From Algibacter lectus (GTDB lineage: Bacteria; Bacteroidota; Bacteroidia; Flavobacteriales; Flavobacteriaceae): a stretch of 64,000 bases of DNA. Both the position numbers and the translations under genes were made by a program. Positions 23,979-33,604 of this stretch are shown piece after piece (positions within the stretch are counted from its first letter, which is position 1; every line of letters begins with the position of its first letter). The notes below the pieces were generated by a model, which was not told the origin of the DNA, made no database searches, and saw only the letters and a program-made list of their open reading frames with translations. Location: NCBI RefSeq assembly GCF_900112395.1, contig NZ_FOLN01000013.1, forward strand, positions 62,001 through 126,000, read 5' to 3'.

Positions 23979-25082
23979 ATGACCAAAAGTAAGATAAAGA
24001 GCGTATGCATTCTTGTAGATTGCTTAACAGGTGGAGGAGCAGAAAAAGCAGCTTCATTGGTGTCAAAATCTTTTCATGAAGCAAATTTTGATGTTTCTAT
24101 TATTGCCATGCAAGGCGAGATAGATTATGATTTCAAAGGCGAACTTTACGATTTAAGTGGTATTATTCATAAAATCCCATTTTTTAAATCTCTAAAAAAA
24201 ATGGTTGTTCTTAAAAAAACATGGAATAAAATAAATGCAGATTTCTATTTAGATTTCAGAATTAAAAGCAATTCTTTTAGAGAGCTTATGTTTCATTTTT
24301 TTATCTATGATATAAAAAAAACAGTTCTAACAATTCATTCTTCTAGAATTCATAATTATATGCCTAGGCATATTTTATTTTACAAATTATATAATAGAGC
24401 TAAGGCGGTAGTTACAGTTTCTGAAGGGATTTATGGAGCAACTAAGCAGTTGTTTGATTTTAAGAATTTGGTCTATATACCAAATTTTTACGATACAGAT
24501 ATTATTCTTAAAAGTAAAGAAAGGATTCAGCCATTAGACGGTAAATATATTGTCGCGGTTGGACGATTAAAAAATGAAGTAAAACAGTTCGATAAACTCA
24601 TACTAGCCTATAAAGATTCATTGCCTGCAAAAAACGGTATTCCTCTTTTTATTTTAGGTAGAGGTAAGGATAAAGAAATGTTAGAGGGAATTATTTTAAA
24701 GAATAACTTAAGTAATATGGTTAAATTATTAGGCTTTAAAAACAATCCTTATCCATATATTAAGTCGAGTCAATTTCTATTGTTGTCGAGTAAATTAGAG
24801 GGTTTTGGAATTGTTTTAATTGAAGCATTAGCTTTAGGTGTTCCTGTAATTTCTTTTGATTGTAAAGTAGGGCCTTCAGAAATTATTCAAAATAAAAAAA
24901 ACGGAATTTTAGTTAAAGATCAAGACTTTATCGCGCTTAAAAGAGCAATTGATAATATGTATTCTGATAAAGAACTGTATGCGATTTGTAAAGAGAACAG
25001 CAAGTCTTCAGTAGGAAAATATTCTGATAAAGAGGTGCTCAAGACTTGGGTGAAATTATTAAACAGTTCTTCAAAGAAATAA
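23979..25082 (+). CDS. GT4 family glycosyltransferase
   Basis: 367 residues, GT-B fold. The N-terminal lobe starts VCILVDCLTGGGAEKAASLVS; the C-terminal lobe has VAVGRLKNEVKQFDKLI, PLFILGRGKDK and the nucleotide-sugar EX7E-like site SSKLEGFGIVLIEALALG, where the two glutamates stand at the expected distance. GT4 enzymes transfer sugars from nucleotide donors with retention. The next gene (25089) is a paralogue of this one, separated by 6 bases, so the two probably arose by tandem duplication and add successive residues. Confidence 0.9.
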   Translation: MTKSKIKSVCILVDCLTGGGAEKAASLVSKSFHEANFDVSIIAMQGEIDYDFKGELYDLSGIIHKIPFFKSLKKMVVLKKTWNKINADFYLDFRIKSNSFRELMFHFFIYDIKKTVLTIHSSRIHNYMPRHILFYKLYNRAKAVVTVSEGIYGATKQLFDFKNLVYIPNFYDTDIILKSKERIQPLDGKYIVAVGRLKNEVKQFDKLILAYKDSLPAKNGIPLFILGRGKDKEMLEGIILKNNLSNMVKLLGFKNNPYPYIKSSQFLLLSSKLEGFGIVLIEALALGVPVISFDCKVGPSEIIQNKKNGILVKDQDFIALKRAIDNMYSDKELYAICKENSKSSVGKYSDKEVLKTWVKLLNSSSKK

Positions 25083-25088
25083 GATATT

Positions 25089-26168
25089 TTGGATAAAAAG
25101 AAAATTTGTGTTGTTGTAAACTCATTAGGAGGTGGAGGGGCTGAACGCTCTTCTGCCTTACTAACTAAAATGTTAGATAATTTGGGTTATAATGTGCACA
25201 TTGTTTCTGTTTTAAAAGATGTTGATTACGAATATGCCGGATCATTATTAAATCTTGGTGAATTAAAAGAAAAAGATAACTCTATCAAAGGTAGGTTAAA
25301 TCGGTTTTTTATTTTTAAAAATTATTTAAAAGAAAATCAATTCGATTTTATCATAGATAACAGGGTTAGACAGTCTATAATCATTGAGTTTTTTACTCGA
25401 AGAATTCTGTATAAAAATAAAAATATAATATATGTAATTCGGAGTAGAAAAATCACAAAATATTTTACTAAAAGTATGTTTTGGGGTAAGAGAATCTTTA
25501 GAAACGCTTATGCTTATGTTGGAGTTTCCGAAGAAATTAGAGATGAAATTAGTAACTCTTATAAGTTTAAAAATGTTATAAAAATTAATAACCCTGTAGA
25601 AATCGATGACAATAATTCTTCGACTGAAGAGGGAATAGATTTTACAGAAGATTATATTCTGTTTTATGGCAGGTTAAGTGACGAAGTTAAAAATGTTTCT
25701 TTATTGATAGATGCTTACAAAATATCTCAATTACCAGAGGAAAATATTAAGCTTTTAATCTTGGGGGACGGAAAAGATAAAGATATGCTTAAGTATAAAG
25801 CAAATAGTGACAATATAAATTTTAAGCCGTTTACTAATAATCCATTTCCGTATGTTAAACATGCTAGGTTTTGTTGTTTAACGAGTAGATATGAAGGTTT
25901 TCCAAGAGTATTAATAGAATCACTATCGGTAGGAACCCCTGTTTTATCTGTTGAATGTTCAGGAGTGTCTGAAATAGTTGTAAATGAATATAACGGGTTA
26001 ATAGTTGAAAACAATAATAAACAAGCCTTGGCAGGAGCTATGAATAAATTTGTTTTGAATAAAGATTTATATACAACATGTAAACAAAACTCTAGGTTAA
26101 GCATAGAACATTTGAGTCTGTTAAAGGTAGGTGAAGAGTGGAGTAATTTATTAAATGAAAAACGATGA
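25089..26168 (+). CDS. GT4 family glycosyltransferase (tandem paralogue)
   Basis: 359 residues from a TTG start at 25089 (no ATG gives a full-length start). GT-B fold: ICVVVNSLGGGGAERSSALL, YGRLSDEVKNVSLLIDAYK, LLILGDGKDKDML and the donor-binding TSRYEGFPRVLIESLSVG. Similar in length and layout to the gene just upstream. It ends in ATGA and overlaps the FdtA gene by 4 bases, which argues that glycosyltransfer and amino-sugar synthesis are made in step. Confidence 0.88.
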   Translation: MDKKKICVVVNSLGGGGAERSSALLTKMLDNLGYNVHIVSVLKDVDYEYAGSLLNLGELKEKDNSIKGRLNRFFIFKNYLKENQFDFIIDNRVRQSIIIEFFTRRILYKNKNIIYVIRSRKITKYFTKSMFWGKRIFRNAYAYVGVSEEIRDEISNSYKFKNVIKINNPVEIDDNNSSTEEGIDFTEDYILFYGRLSDEVKNVSLLIDAYKISQLPEENIKLLILGDGKDKDMLKYKANSDNINFKPFTNNPFPYVKHARFCCLTSRYEGFPRVLIESLSVGTPVLSVECSGVSEIVVNEYNGLIVENNNKQALAGAMNKFVLNKDLYTTCKQNSRLSIEHLSLLKVGEEWSNLLNEKR

Positions 26169-26584
26169 TTAATAAAACGATAAAAGATATTCGAATTATA
26201 GATATTCCTAAAATCACAGACCCAAGAGGTAATATTTCTGTAATAGAAAAAAGCACACTTCCTTTTGATATTAAGCGTGTTTATTATTTGTATGATGTAC
26301 CATGTGATGCTAGTAGAGGAGGACACGCTCATAAACTACAGTTGGAAGCCCTTATTGCGCTAAGTGGCAGTTTTGAGGTGAAATTGAACGATGGTGAAAA
26401 TGTTAAAACCATTATGCTTAACAAACCTAATAAAGGCTTGTTAATTCCTGTGGGTGTATGGAGAGAGCTAGAGAACTTTTCATCAGGTTCTGTGTGTTTA
26501 GTGATGGCATCAGATGTGTTTGATGAAGACGATTATATAAGAGATTATAACGATTTTAAATTATTTAAAAGAGGAAATATATAG
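26165..26584 (+). CDS. FdtA-like dTDP-4-keto-6-deoxyhexose 3,4-ketoisomerase (WxcM-like cupin)
   Basis: 139 residues, WxcM/FdtA family cupin. Landmarks: ITDPRGNISVIE, YYLYDVPCDASRGGHAHK (with the catalytic-site histidines in GGHAH), LIALSGSFEV and the C-terminal ASDVFDEDDYIRDYNDF. The enzyme moves the keto group of dTDP-4-keto-6-deoxyglucose from C4 to C3 (FdtA or QdtA type; the two products differ in C4 configuration and cannot be told apart by eye). Together with the aminotransferase at 19698 this gives a 3-amino-3,6-dideoxyhexose. The 3' end overlaps the convergent GT2 gene by 24 bases. Confidence 0.88.
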   Translation: MINKTIKDIRIIDIPKITDPRGNISVIEKSTLPFDIKRVYYLYDVPCDASRGGHAHKLQLEALIALSGSFEVKLNDGENVKTIMLNKPNKGLLIPVGVWRELENFSSGSVCLVMASDVFDEDDYIRDYNDFKLFKRGNI

Positions 26585-27499
26585 TTTGTTTTTTAAAAGG
26601 AAAAAGTAAAATTTCTTCATTAAGATTGCTGAAAATCGTGGTGTTCTTAGTAGTGTTTTTTGCTTTAAGTTTAAAGGCTTTAAGTCAATCTCAGAGATTA
26701 ATTTTTTGTAAAGCGCTTTGTTTCCTATTAGTTTGCACTGCATAGCAAGTGCGTAACGGTTTAGGTTTAAATATTTATTTAACGAAGTGTTTTGCGCTTC
26801 TTCGTCTTTAAAACTATTAACAATAGTGTATCTAATTTCTTGATATTTTTTTTTAGATAAACTGTTTTTTACAGTTTTATTGTAACAGCATGTTACTGTA
26901 GGATTAAAAACGATTGTTTTTCTTAGAGCAAACCGTATTAATAAATCTAAATCTTGTCCAGAAGTAAATTCGGGTACAAACTCACCAACATCATAAAAAT
27001 CTTTTTTATTAAAACAAATGGCAGAAGTCCAGCCAATAGCATCTATTAAGCTTGCTTTAAAGTAATCTTTAATAATATGAGGGTGATCAACCTGTTCTAT
27101 ATTATAAGTTGCTTTTATTATGTAGTTGTCTGATGATTTTATATCATAAGCATTACAGAACAAAGCTCCATTGGGGAATTGTTTAATGGTTTTATAAAAT
27201 AGTTCCAAATGGTTTGGTTTCCATTCATCATCTGCATCCAATAAAGTTATATAATTGCCTTTAGCATTTTTTATTCCGTTATTTCTCGCTATTGAGACAC
27301 CTTGATTTTTTTGTTGAATGGTAATTATTCGATGATCTTTTATTGATTGTAGTTCTTTTAAACTATTGTCTGTACTACCATCATTAACAACAATAATCTC
27401 AAAATCTGTAAAAGTTTGATTAAGAACACTTTTTATAGTGTCTGCAATAAAATCTTCTTTGTTATACAGTGGTATTATGATTGAAAAGTAAGGCGTCAT
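26561..27499 (-). CDS. GT2 family glycosyltransferase (inverted)
   Basis: 312 residues. GT-A fold: FSIIIPLYNKEDFIADTI, IVVNDGSTDNSL, and NYITLLDADDEWKPNHLELF with the DAD metal-binding triad. C-terminal half has VPEFTSGQDLDLLIRFALRK, the acceptor/QxDxD-like region. Like the GT2 at 22959 it faces the opposite way to the main locus; its end overlaps the end of the FdtA gene by 24 bases. Sugar specificity is not readable. Confidence 0.87.
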   Translation of the reverse strand: MTPYFSIIIPLYNKEDFIADTIKSVLNQTFTDFEIIVVNDGSTDNSLKELQSIKDHRIITIQQKNQGVSIARNNGIKNAKGNYITLLDADDEWKPNHLELFYKTIKQFPNGALFCNAYDIKSSDNYIIKATYNIEQVDHPHIIKDYFKASLIDAIGWTSAICFNKKDFYDVGEFVPEFTSGQDLDLLIRFALRKTIVFNPTVTCCYNKTVKNSLSKKKYQEIRYTIVNSFKDEEAQNTSLNKYLNLNRYALAMQCKLIGNKALYKKLISEIDLKPLNLKQKTLLRTPRFSAILMKKFYFFLLKNKLYISSFK

Positions 27500-27576
27500 T
27501 AATTTTATCCGGTTTTAACAAAAATAAGGTATTTTGCATACTCAGTTTCTAAGCATATTGATTTAAATTTGTCTTT

Positions 27577-28683
27577 ATGCATGGAAAAGCCATTCAAATA
27601 GTTTCATTTGATAATCCTTATCCTCCGAATTTTGGTGGAGTTATAGACGTTTTTTATAAAATTAAAGCGCTTAGTCAGTTAGGTGTTAAGGTCTATTTAC
27701 ATGCTTATTATGATGATAGAACAGATGTTTCCGGTTTAAAACCTTATTGTGAAAGTATTACATTTTACAAAAGGAATAAATCGTTTATTAAATTTATTTC
27801 AATACTTCCATATGCTGTAAATACGAGGTTGTCTAAAGACTTAGTTTTTAATTTGAAAAAACAAAATGCACCTATTTTGTTCGAAACAATAAAAACAACT
27901 GGAATACTAAAAAATAATGTTTTTAGAAACAAAGTAGCTGTTAGATGCCATAATATAGAACATAATTACAGTTGGGGCTTAGGTTATAGTGAAACTAATC
28001 TTATAAAAAAGATAGCTTTTTTTATTGAAGGGCTTAAGTTTAAAAGATTTGAACCTATTCTAGAAAAAGCGGATGTTCTTTTTTCTTTGTCGATAGACGA
28101 ATTTGAGTATTACAGTGCGAATTTTAAAAATGAATCTGTTTTTTTACCAGTATTTCAAGGAAATACAGAGGTGCTCGGGGAGGATGGATTTGGCAAATAT
28201 GCCTTATATCATGGAGATTTAACAACATCGGATAATGTTAAATCGGCTTTATTCATAATTAATGTTTTTAAAGAATTAAGTCATCCTCTTATAATTGCAA
28301 GTTCGGTTTCTAATAAAATGCTTGTTAAGGAAGTGAGTAATTATAAAAACATATCATTTCAATTAATTGACGCAGGAGATGATTTGGATGTATTAATTAA
28401 AAATGCTCATGTAAACACTTTGTTTTCTTATCAAAAATCCGGGACTAAGCTTAAAGTTTTTAACGCTTTGTTTAAAGGCAAGCATTGCATCGTAAATAAT
28501 AAAATGATTGATGAAATAAGTGTTCTTAGATTATGTGAAGTAGCAGAGAGTAAAGCTCAATATAAGGATGTAGTTAATAAAATATTTAAAATCCCATATA
28601 CTAAAACAGAAAATCGAATTAGTGTGTTAAAAAATTACAATGCAAGCATTGTAGTCAGAGAATTAGTAAGTACTTTGTTTTGA
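27577..28683 (+). CDS. GT4-like glycosyltransferase
   Basis: 368 residues. N-terminal IQIVSFDNPYPPNFGGVIDVF is the usual opening of GT4-like mannosyltransferases in Bacteroidota (GGVIDVFYKIKAL). The C-terminal lobe has YALYHGDLTTSDNVKSALFI and a short KSGTKLKVFNALFKGKHCIVN region instead of a clear EX7E motif, so catalysis is less certain. It reads on the plus strand after the inverted GT2 and 34 bases before the oxygenase gene. Probably a glycosyltransferase of the GT-B fold working on the same glycan. Confidence 0.78.
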   Translation: MHGKAIQIVSFDNPYPPNFGGVIDVFYKIKALSQLGVKVYLHAYYDDRTDVSGLKPYCESITFYKRNKSFIKFISILPYAVNTRLSKDLVFNLKKQNAPILFETIKTTGILKNNVFRNKVAVRCHNIEHNYSWGLGYSETNLIKKIAFFIEGLKFKRFEPILEKADVLFSLSIDEFEYYSANFKNESVFLPVFQGNTEVLGEDGFGKYALYHGDLTTSDNVKSALFIINVFKELSHPLIIASSVSNKMLVKEVSNYKNISFQLIDAGDDLDVLIKNAHVNTLFSYQKSGTKLKVFNALFKGKHCIVNNKMIDEISVLRLCEVAESKAQYKDVVNKIFKIPYTKTENRISVLKNYNASIVVRELVSTLF

Positions 28684-28756
28684 TACTAACTAAACTTTTT
28701 AATAACTATATTTACTTTTGATAGAACGGAATTATGTAAGTAACAGTACTGTTAAT

Positions 28757-29575
28757 ATGGATAGAAGAGAAATTTCAGAAATAATATTTAATCAAATTAC
28801 ATTTAAAAAAAAAGAGCTGATAAACCAGTATCAAAGCTCAAAAAATGAAATAGGGTATTTTTTTATTGATAATCTTTTGCCAGAAAAATTAGCGAATCAA
28901 TGTTTTGATGCTTTTCCTGATAAATCTGAAATGCGTTGCTTAAACAGTATACGAGAATTTAAGCATGTTTCTGCACAAATGGACAAACATAATCCTCTTT
29001 TAGAAAAAGTTTTGTACGCTTTTCAAGATGAAAGAATAATCGATTTAATTGGAGATATTTGTGATATTAAATCTTTATATGCAGACGATTCATTGTATGC
29101 TGGAGGTTTATCACTAATGGCTAAAGATAATTTTCTGCACCCACATTTAGATAATTCACATGATGCTGGTCGTGAGCGTTGGCGAGTTTTAAATCTATTA
29201 TATTATATAACCCCAAATTGGGAAAAAGAAAATGGAGGCCATTTAGAACTTTGGCCGAATGGACCAAGAAAAGACCCGGTTTTAATAGAAAGTAAGTTTA
29301 ATAGGTTAGTTATTATGGCTACACACGATCTCTCTTGGCATTCTGTAAATAAGGTGCAAATTGATAATAGTAGGTGTTGTATTTCTAACTATTATTTTAG
29401 TGACAATGCTTTAAAGTCTTCTGATAAGTTTCATGTAACTAAATACAGAGGACGCCCAGAAAGCACATTTACCAATCTAATCTTAGATTGTGACGCGAGT
29501 TTAAGGATGCTAATTAGAAAAGTGTTTAAGAAAGGGATTCGTAAAAACCCACACGTCTACAAAAAAAGGAATTAA
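28757..29575 (+). CDS. 2-oxoglutarate/Fe(II)-dependent oxygenase
   Basis: 272 residues from the ATG at 28757 (an in-frame TTG at 28718 would add 13 residues). A double-stranded beta-helix oxygenase with the HxD...H metal triad: H130 and D132 in HPHLDNS, H195 in SWHSVNK, and the 2-oxoglutarate arginine R206 in NSRCCISNYYFS. These enzymes hydroxylate or otherwise oxidise unactivated C-H bonds. The family is prolyl-4-hydroxylase-like, but the position among glycosyltransferases suggests a sugar or glycan-linked substrate. The 3' end overlaps the convergent ftsE gene by 4 bases. Confidence 0.82.
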   Translation: MDRREISEIIFNQITFKKKELINQYQSSKNEIGYFFIDNLLPEKLANQCFDAFPDKSEMRCLNSIREFKHVSAQMDKHNPLLEKVLYAFQDERIIDLIGDICDIKSLYADDSLYAGGLSLMAKDNFLHPHLDNSHDAGRERWRVLNLLYYITPNWEKENGGHLELWPNGPRKDPVLIESKFNRLVIMATHDLSWHSVNKVQIDNSRCCISNYYFSDNALKSSDKFHVTKYRGRPESTFTNLILDCDASLRMLIRKVFKKGIRKNPHVYKKRN

Positions 29576-30255
29576 CTCTTACGTTGTACCACCTCGTAAA
29601 CCGCATTCTCATCACATTTAAGTGTTTTGCTGGGGTATTTTAAAAGTAAAGCATAATCGTGCGTTGCCATTAAAATGGTGTTACCATTTTTGTTAATGTC
29701 TTGTAAAACTTCCATAACCTCAATACTCGTTTGTGGATCTAAATTACCGGTAGGCTCATCGGCCAAAATAAGTTCAGGGTTATTAAGTAAAGCCCGTGCA
29801 ATTGCAACACGTTGTTGCTCGCCACCAGAAAGCTCATGCGGATATTTAAAACCTTTAGTTTTCATGTCTACTTTATTCAAAACCTCTTCGACACGAGTAT
29901 TCATTTCAGCTTTTACTTTCCATCCTGTAGCCTTTAAAACAAATATCAAGTTGTCGTTTATAGTTCTATCTGGAAGTAATTTAAAATCCTGAAAAACCAC
30001 ACCTAATTTTCGGCGTAAAAACGGGATTTCTTTTTCCTTTAAAGTTTTCAAGTTGAAGTCAACAATATGGCCTTCACCTTTGGTAAGCGGTAAATCGCCA
30101 TAAAGTGTTTTCATAAAACTACTTTTTCCGGTACCCGTTTTACCAATTAAATACACAAATTCCCCTTTGTTAATTTCAACATTAACATCAGAAAGCACTA
30201 AGCTTTCTCCCTGAAAAATAGACGCGTTTTTTAATTCTAAAATGGCATTCGACAT
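29572..30255 (-). CDS. ftsE: FtsE-like ABC transporter ATP-binding protein
   Basis: 227 residues. Walker [11 protein letters not shown], signature LSGGEQQRV, Walker [14 protein letters not shown] and an H-loop in MATHDYALL. The overall length and [21 protein letters not shown] opening match FtsE, the ATPase partner of the membrane protein FtsX, which controls peptidoglycan hydrolases during cell division. No ftsX gene lies in the window. It is at the end of the polysaccharide locus in convergent orientation and marks its right boundary. Confidence 0.88.
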   Translation of the reverse strand: MSNAILELKNASIFQGESLVLSDVNVEINKGEFVYLIGKTGTGKSSFMKTLYGDLPLTKGEGHIVDFNLKTLKEKEIPFLRRKLGVVFQDFKLLPDRTINDNLIFVLKATGWKVKAEMNTRVEEVLNKVDMKTKGFKYPHELSGGEQQRVAIARALLNNPELILADEPTGNLDPQTSIEVMEVLQDINKNGNTILMATHDYALLLKYPSKTLKCDENAVYEVVQRKS

Positions 30256-30456
30256 AAAAGTAGATTTTTAAAGTGCTGTAAATGTATTATTAAAAACTGA
30301 AAAGTTGAAAAGTTAAGCACGAAAAATTTGAGAGACGTTTTTACCAGCGAACTTTAATTTTAATTTCTAGATAGATTGTTGGTAGGTTTTTTGAATTTTT
30401 AACACCTCTAATTATAATTATGGCACGATTATTTCGTTATAGATTTAATATTCAAT

Positions 30457-30464
30457 TATCTTTG
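30457..30464 (+). promoter_or_regulatory. -7 promoter box of the TPR-barrel operon
   Basis: TATCTTTG fits TAnnTTTG and lies 27 bases before the ATG at 30491, the same spacing as for typA and the GT4 genes. Confidence 0.6.
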
Positions 30465-30490
30465 ATTTTAAATTAAAAAACGAATTGTTA

Positions 30491-33400
30491 ATGATTAAAA
30501 ATAATATTTTTTCACTGCTGGTTGTCATTGGTTTTAGTTGTCAGGTTATGGCACAAAAATCGGCTGTTTACACTAGTAATTTGGTAGAGTATCAAAAAGC
30601 ATTATCACTTTATAATAATCAACAATATCTAGCTGCTAAATCGCTGTTTACTAATGTTGAAAAAACGGCAGAAGAAGATGTTTTACAGTCCGACTGTGCC
30701 TATTATATAGCCAATTGTGCGGTAAGATTAAATCAGCAAAACGCCGATCAACTTATTGAGGATTTTGTAGAAGATTATCCAACAAGTACCAAAAGAAACA
30801 CCGCTTTCGTAGATGTGGCCGATTATTATTTCGTTAACGGAAAATACTCCTACGCTCAAAAGTGGTATCAAAAAGTAGATGTAAATGCTTTAGGTAAATC
30901 TGAAAAAGAAAAGTTTTACTTCAATAATGGTTATACCGCTTTTACAACAAAGCAATTTAAAGAAGCCAAAAAGTATTTAACTAAAGTAGAAAACTCTAAA
31001 GAGTATGGGTCGCAGGCCAAATATTACATTGGTTTTATGGCTTATGAAGGTGATGATTACGATAAGGCAAATGAATATTTTGAACAAGTAAACGACCAAG
31101 AGCGTTACAAAGAAAAATTATCATACTATCAAGCAGACTTACATTTTAAACTAGGTAAGTTTGAAGAGGCTATTAAATTAGCCAAAGCTCAATTAAGTAA
31201 AAGTGATGCAGATGAAGTGTCTGAGCTTTCTAAAATTATTGGTGAAAGTTATTTCAACCTAGAAAATTATGCAGAGGCTATTCCTTATTTAACGGCATAT
31301 CAAGGAAAAAAAGGACAAAGAGATCGCGTAGGGAAGTGGAGTAATACCGATTATTACCAATTAGGTTATGCGTATTACAAGCAAGGTAATTTTGAAAATG
31401 CAGTGTCGGAATTCAATAAAATTATTGGAGGTAAGAACTCAATTGCTCAAAATGCATATTATCATTTAGGTGAAAGTTATATTAATTTAGGAAAAAAGCA
31501 AGAGGCTTTAAATGCTTTTAAAAATGCTTCGGAAATGGATTTCGATTTAAAAATCCAAGAAGATGCTTGGCTTAATTATGCTAAAATTAGTTACGAAATA
31601 GGAAACTCATACCAATCGGCACCACAAGTATTAGCTGGTTATTTAGAGAAATACCCAAATACAAGTTATAAAGAAGAAGTGGAAACGCTTTTAATAGATT
31701 CTTACATTACATCAAAAAATTATACAGAAGCGCTTAAGTTATTAGAGGGGAAACGTAGTTTCGAAAACAAGGTAGCTTATCAAAAAGTAGCATTTTACCG
31801 TGGTTTAGAATTGTATAATGAAAATAAATTTAAAGAAGCGTCGGCGCTTTTTAATGGTTCATTAAAAGAACAACAAGACCAAAGATTTACGGCTAGAGCA
31901 ACCTTTTGGAAAGCTGAAACGGATTATAATTTAACTAATTACGATGATGCTTTAATTGGTTTTAAACAATTTCAGCAACAAAACGAAGCGACATCTACTC
32001 CTGAGTTTGAAAACTTAGATTATAATTTAGCTTACACTTACTTCAAGCTTAAAAATTATGAACAAGCTACAAAGTACTTCAACCAATTTATTTCAAGTAA
32101 AAAAGATGATAAAGTAAGGTTGAATGATGCTTATTTACGTTTAGGTGATGGGCATTTTGTTTCAAGTGAATATAGCAGTGCTATAGATGCTTATAAGAAT
32201 GCTATTAGATTAAATGAAATAGAATCTGATTATGCCTTTTTTCAAAAAGCAATAAGTACCGGTTATGCCGGAAATGCTTCTGGAAAAATAAGTGAGTTAG
32301 GTAATTTTATTTCAAAATATCCAAAATCTAAACTTCGTGATGATGCTATGTTCGAGCTAGGTAATTCATATGTAAAAGCGAATGAAACTGATAAAGCTAT
32401 GCCGATTTACGATAGATTGGCAAACGAGTACCCAATGAGTTCGTTTGTGCCAAAAGGATTGTTACGTCAAGGTTTGGTGTATTATAACTCTAGTCAAAAC
32501 GAGCAGGCTCTAGTCAAGTTTAAAAAAGTAGCAAACGATTATGCTGGTACTCCAGAAGCTGTGCAAGCGGTTGCAACGGCAAGATTAATTTATATCGATT
32601 TAGGTCGAGTAAACGAATATGCAGTTTGGGTTAAACAATTAGATTTTGTAGAAGTTACCGATGCCGATTTAGATAATGCCACTTACGAGGCGGCTGAAAA
32701 ACAATATTTAGATAATAATACAGATAAAGCCATCACACAGTTTAATAAGTATTTAAGCGAATTTCCACGTGGATTACATGCTTTACAAGCACATTTTTAT
32801 GTGGCACAACTTTATACAAAAAACAATTTGTTAGAGAATGCTGCTCCACATTATAAATATGTTGTAGATGCTTCTCGAAGTGAATACACAGAGGAGGCTT
32901 TAATGAAGTTGTCTCAGTTTTATTTAAGTTCTAAAAACTGGAACAAAGCGATGCCTATTTTAGCAAGATTAGAGAGTGAAGCGAATTTTCCTCAAAACGT
33001 CGTGTTTGCGCAATCTAATTTAATGAAAGCGAATTACGAATTGAATAATTATAACGAAGCCGTGTCTTATGCCGAAAAAGTGCTTAAGAATCCTAAAATC
33101 GATAATAAAATTCAAGCAGATGCTCAAGTTATAATTGCACGTTCGGCTATTAAAACAAATAATGAAGATTTAGCAAAAACGGCATACACTCAAGTAGAAA
33201 AAGTAGCTACAGGCGAAACTGCTGCCGAGGCTTTATATTACAACGCTTATTTTAAAAATAAGGAAGGTAAGCACGAAGCATCTAATGTTACGGTGCAGCA
33301 ATTAGCTAAAAACTACTCGGGTTACAAATATTATAGTGCGAAAGGCTTAGTGCTAATGGCTAAGAATTTTTATGCTCTAAAAGATGCTTTTCAGGCCACA

Positions 33401-33529
33401 TATATTTTAGAAAGTGTTATTACAAATTTTAAAGAATTTGATGATGTTGTAGCAGAAGCTAAAGCTGAATTAAGCAAAATTAAAAAAGAGGAATCTAAAA
33501 CCAATTCATCTATTTTACCAGAAGATTAG
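30491..33529 (+). CDS. Large periplasmic tetratricopeptide-repeat protein
   Basis: 1012 residues from the ATG at 30491; an in-frame TTG 6 bases upstream is unnecessary. A signal peptide (FSLLVVIGFSCQVMAQ) is followed by a nearly continuous series of TPR units over the whole length, recognisable from GKFEEAIKLAKAQLSK, ENYAEAIPYLTAY, GNFENAVSEFNKIIGG, GKKQEALNAFKNASEM and many more. TPR solenoids of this size act as scaffolds for protein complexes. The next gene encodes a barrel (75 bases away) and the two are probably one operon. Such TPR-barrel pairs are seen widely in Bacteroidota; the partner complex is not known. Confidence 0.88.
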   Translation: MIKNNIFSLLVVIGFSCQVMAQKSAVYTSNLVEYQKALSLYNNQQYLAAKSLFTNVEKTAEEDVLQSDCAYYIANCAVRLNQQNADQLIEDFVEDYPTSTKRNTAFVDVADYYFVNGKYSYAQKWYQKVDVNALGKSEKEKFYFNNGYTAFTTKQFKEAKKYLTKVENSKEYGSQAKYYIGFMAYEGDDYDKANEYFEQVNDQERYKEKLSYYQADLHFKLGKFEEAIKLAKAQLSKSDADEVSELSKIIGESYFNLENYAEAIPYLTAYQGKKGQRDRVGKWSNTDYYQLGYAYYKQGNFENAVSEFNKIIGGKNSIAQNAYYHLGESYINLGKKQEALNAFKNASEMDFDLKIQEDAWLNYAKISYEIGNSYQSAPQVLAGYLEKYPNTSYKEEVETLLIDSYITSKNYTEALKLLEGKRSFENKVAYQKVAFYRGLELYNENKFKEASALFNGSLKEQQDQRFTARATFWKAETDYNLTNYDDALIGFKQFQQQNEATSTPEFENLDYNLAYTYFKLKNYEQATKYFNQFISSKKDDKVRLNDAYLRLGDGHFVSSEYSSAIDAYKNAIRLNEIESDYAFFQKAISTGYAGNASGKISELGNFISKYPKSKLRDDAMFELGNSYVKANETDKAMPIYDRLANEYPMSSFVPKGLLRQGLVYYNSSQNEQALVKFKKVANDYAGTPEAVQAVATARLIYIDLGRVNEYAVWVKQLDFVEVTDADLDNATYEAAEKQYLDNNTDKAITQFNKYLSEFPRGLHALQAHFYVAQLYTKNNLLENAAPHYKYVVDASRSEYTEEALMKLSQFYLSSKNWNKAMPILARLESEANFPQNVVFAQSNLMKANYELNNYNEAVSYAEKVLKNPKIDNKIQADAQVIIARSAIKTNNEDLAKTAYTQVEKVATGETAAEALYYNAYFKNKEGKHEASNVTVQQLAKNYSGYKYYSAKGLVLMAKNFYALKDAFQATYILESVITNFKEFDDVVAEAKAELSKIKKEESKTNSSILPED

Positions 33530-33604
33530 TTTTATTCAAAAGCCATTTTAAGTAGGTTAGAATTTGAATCTTAGAATTTAATTAAGAAATAAAAATTATA
33601 AAAT

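Noticed and set aside
25727-26332. 201-residue open frame on the minus strand
   Set aside because: It lies opposite the second GT4 gene and fdtA, both of which have clear motifs in their own frames.
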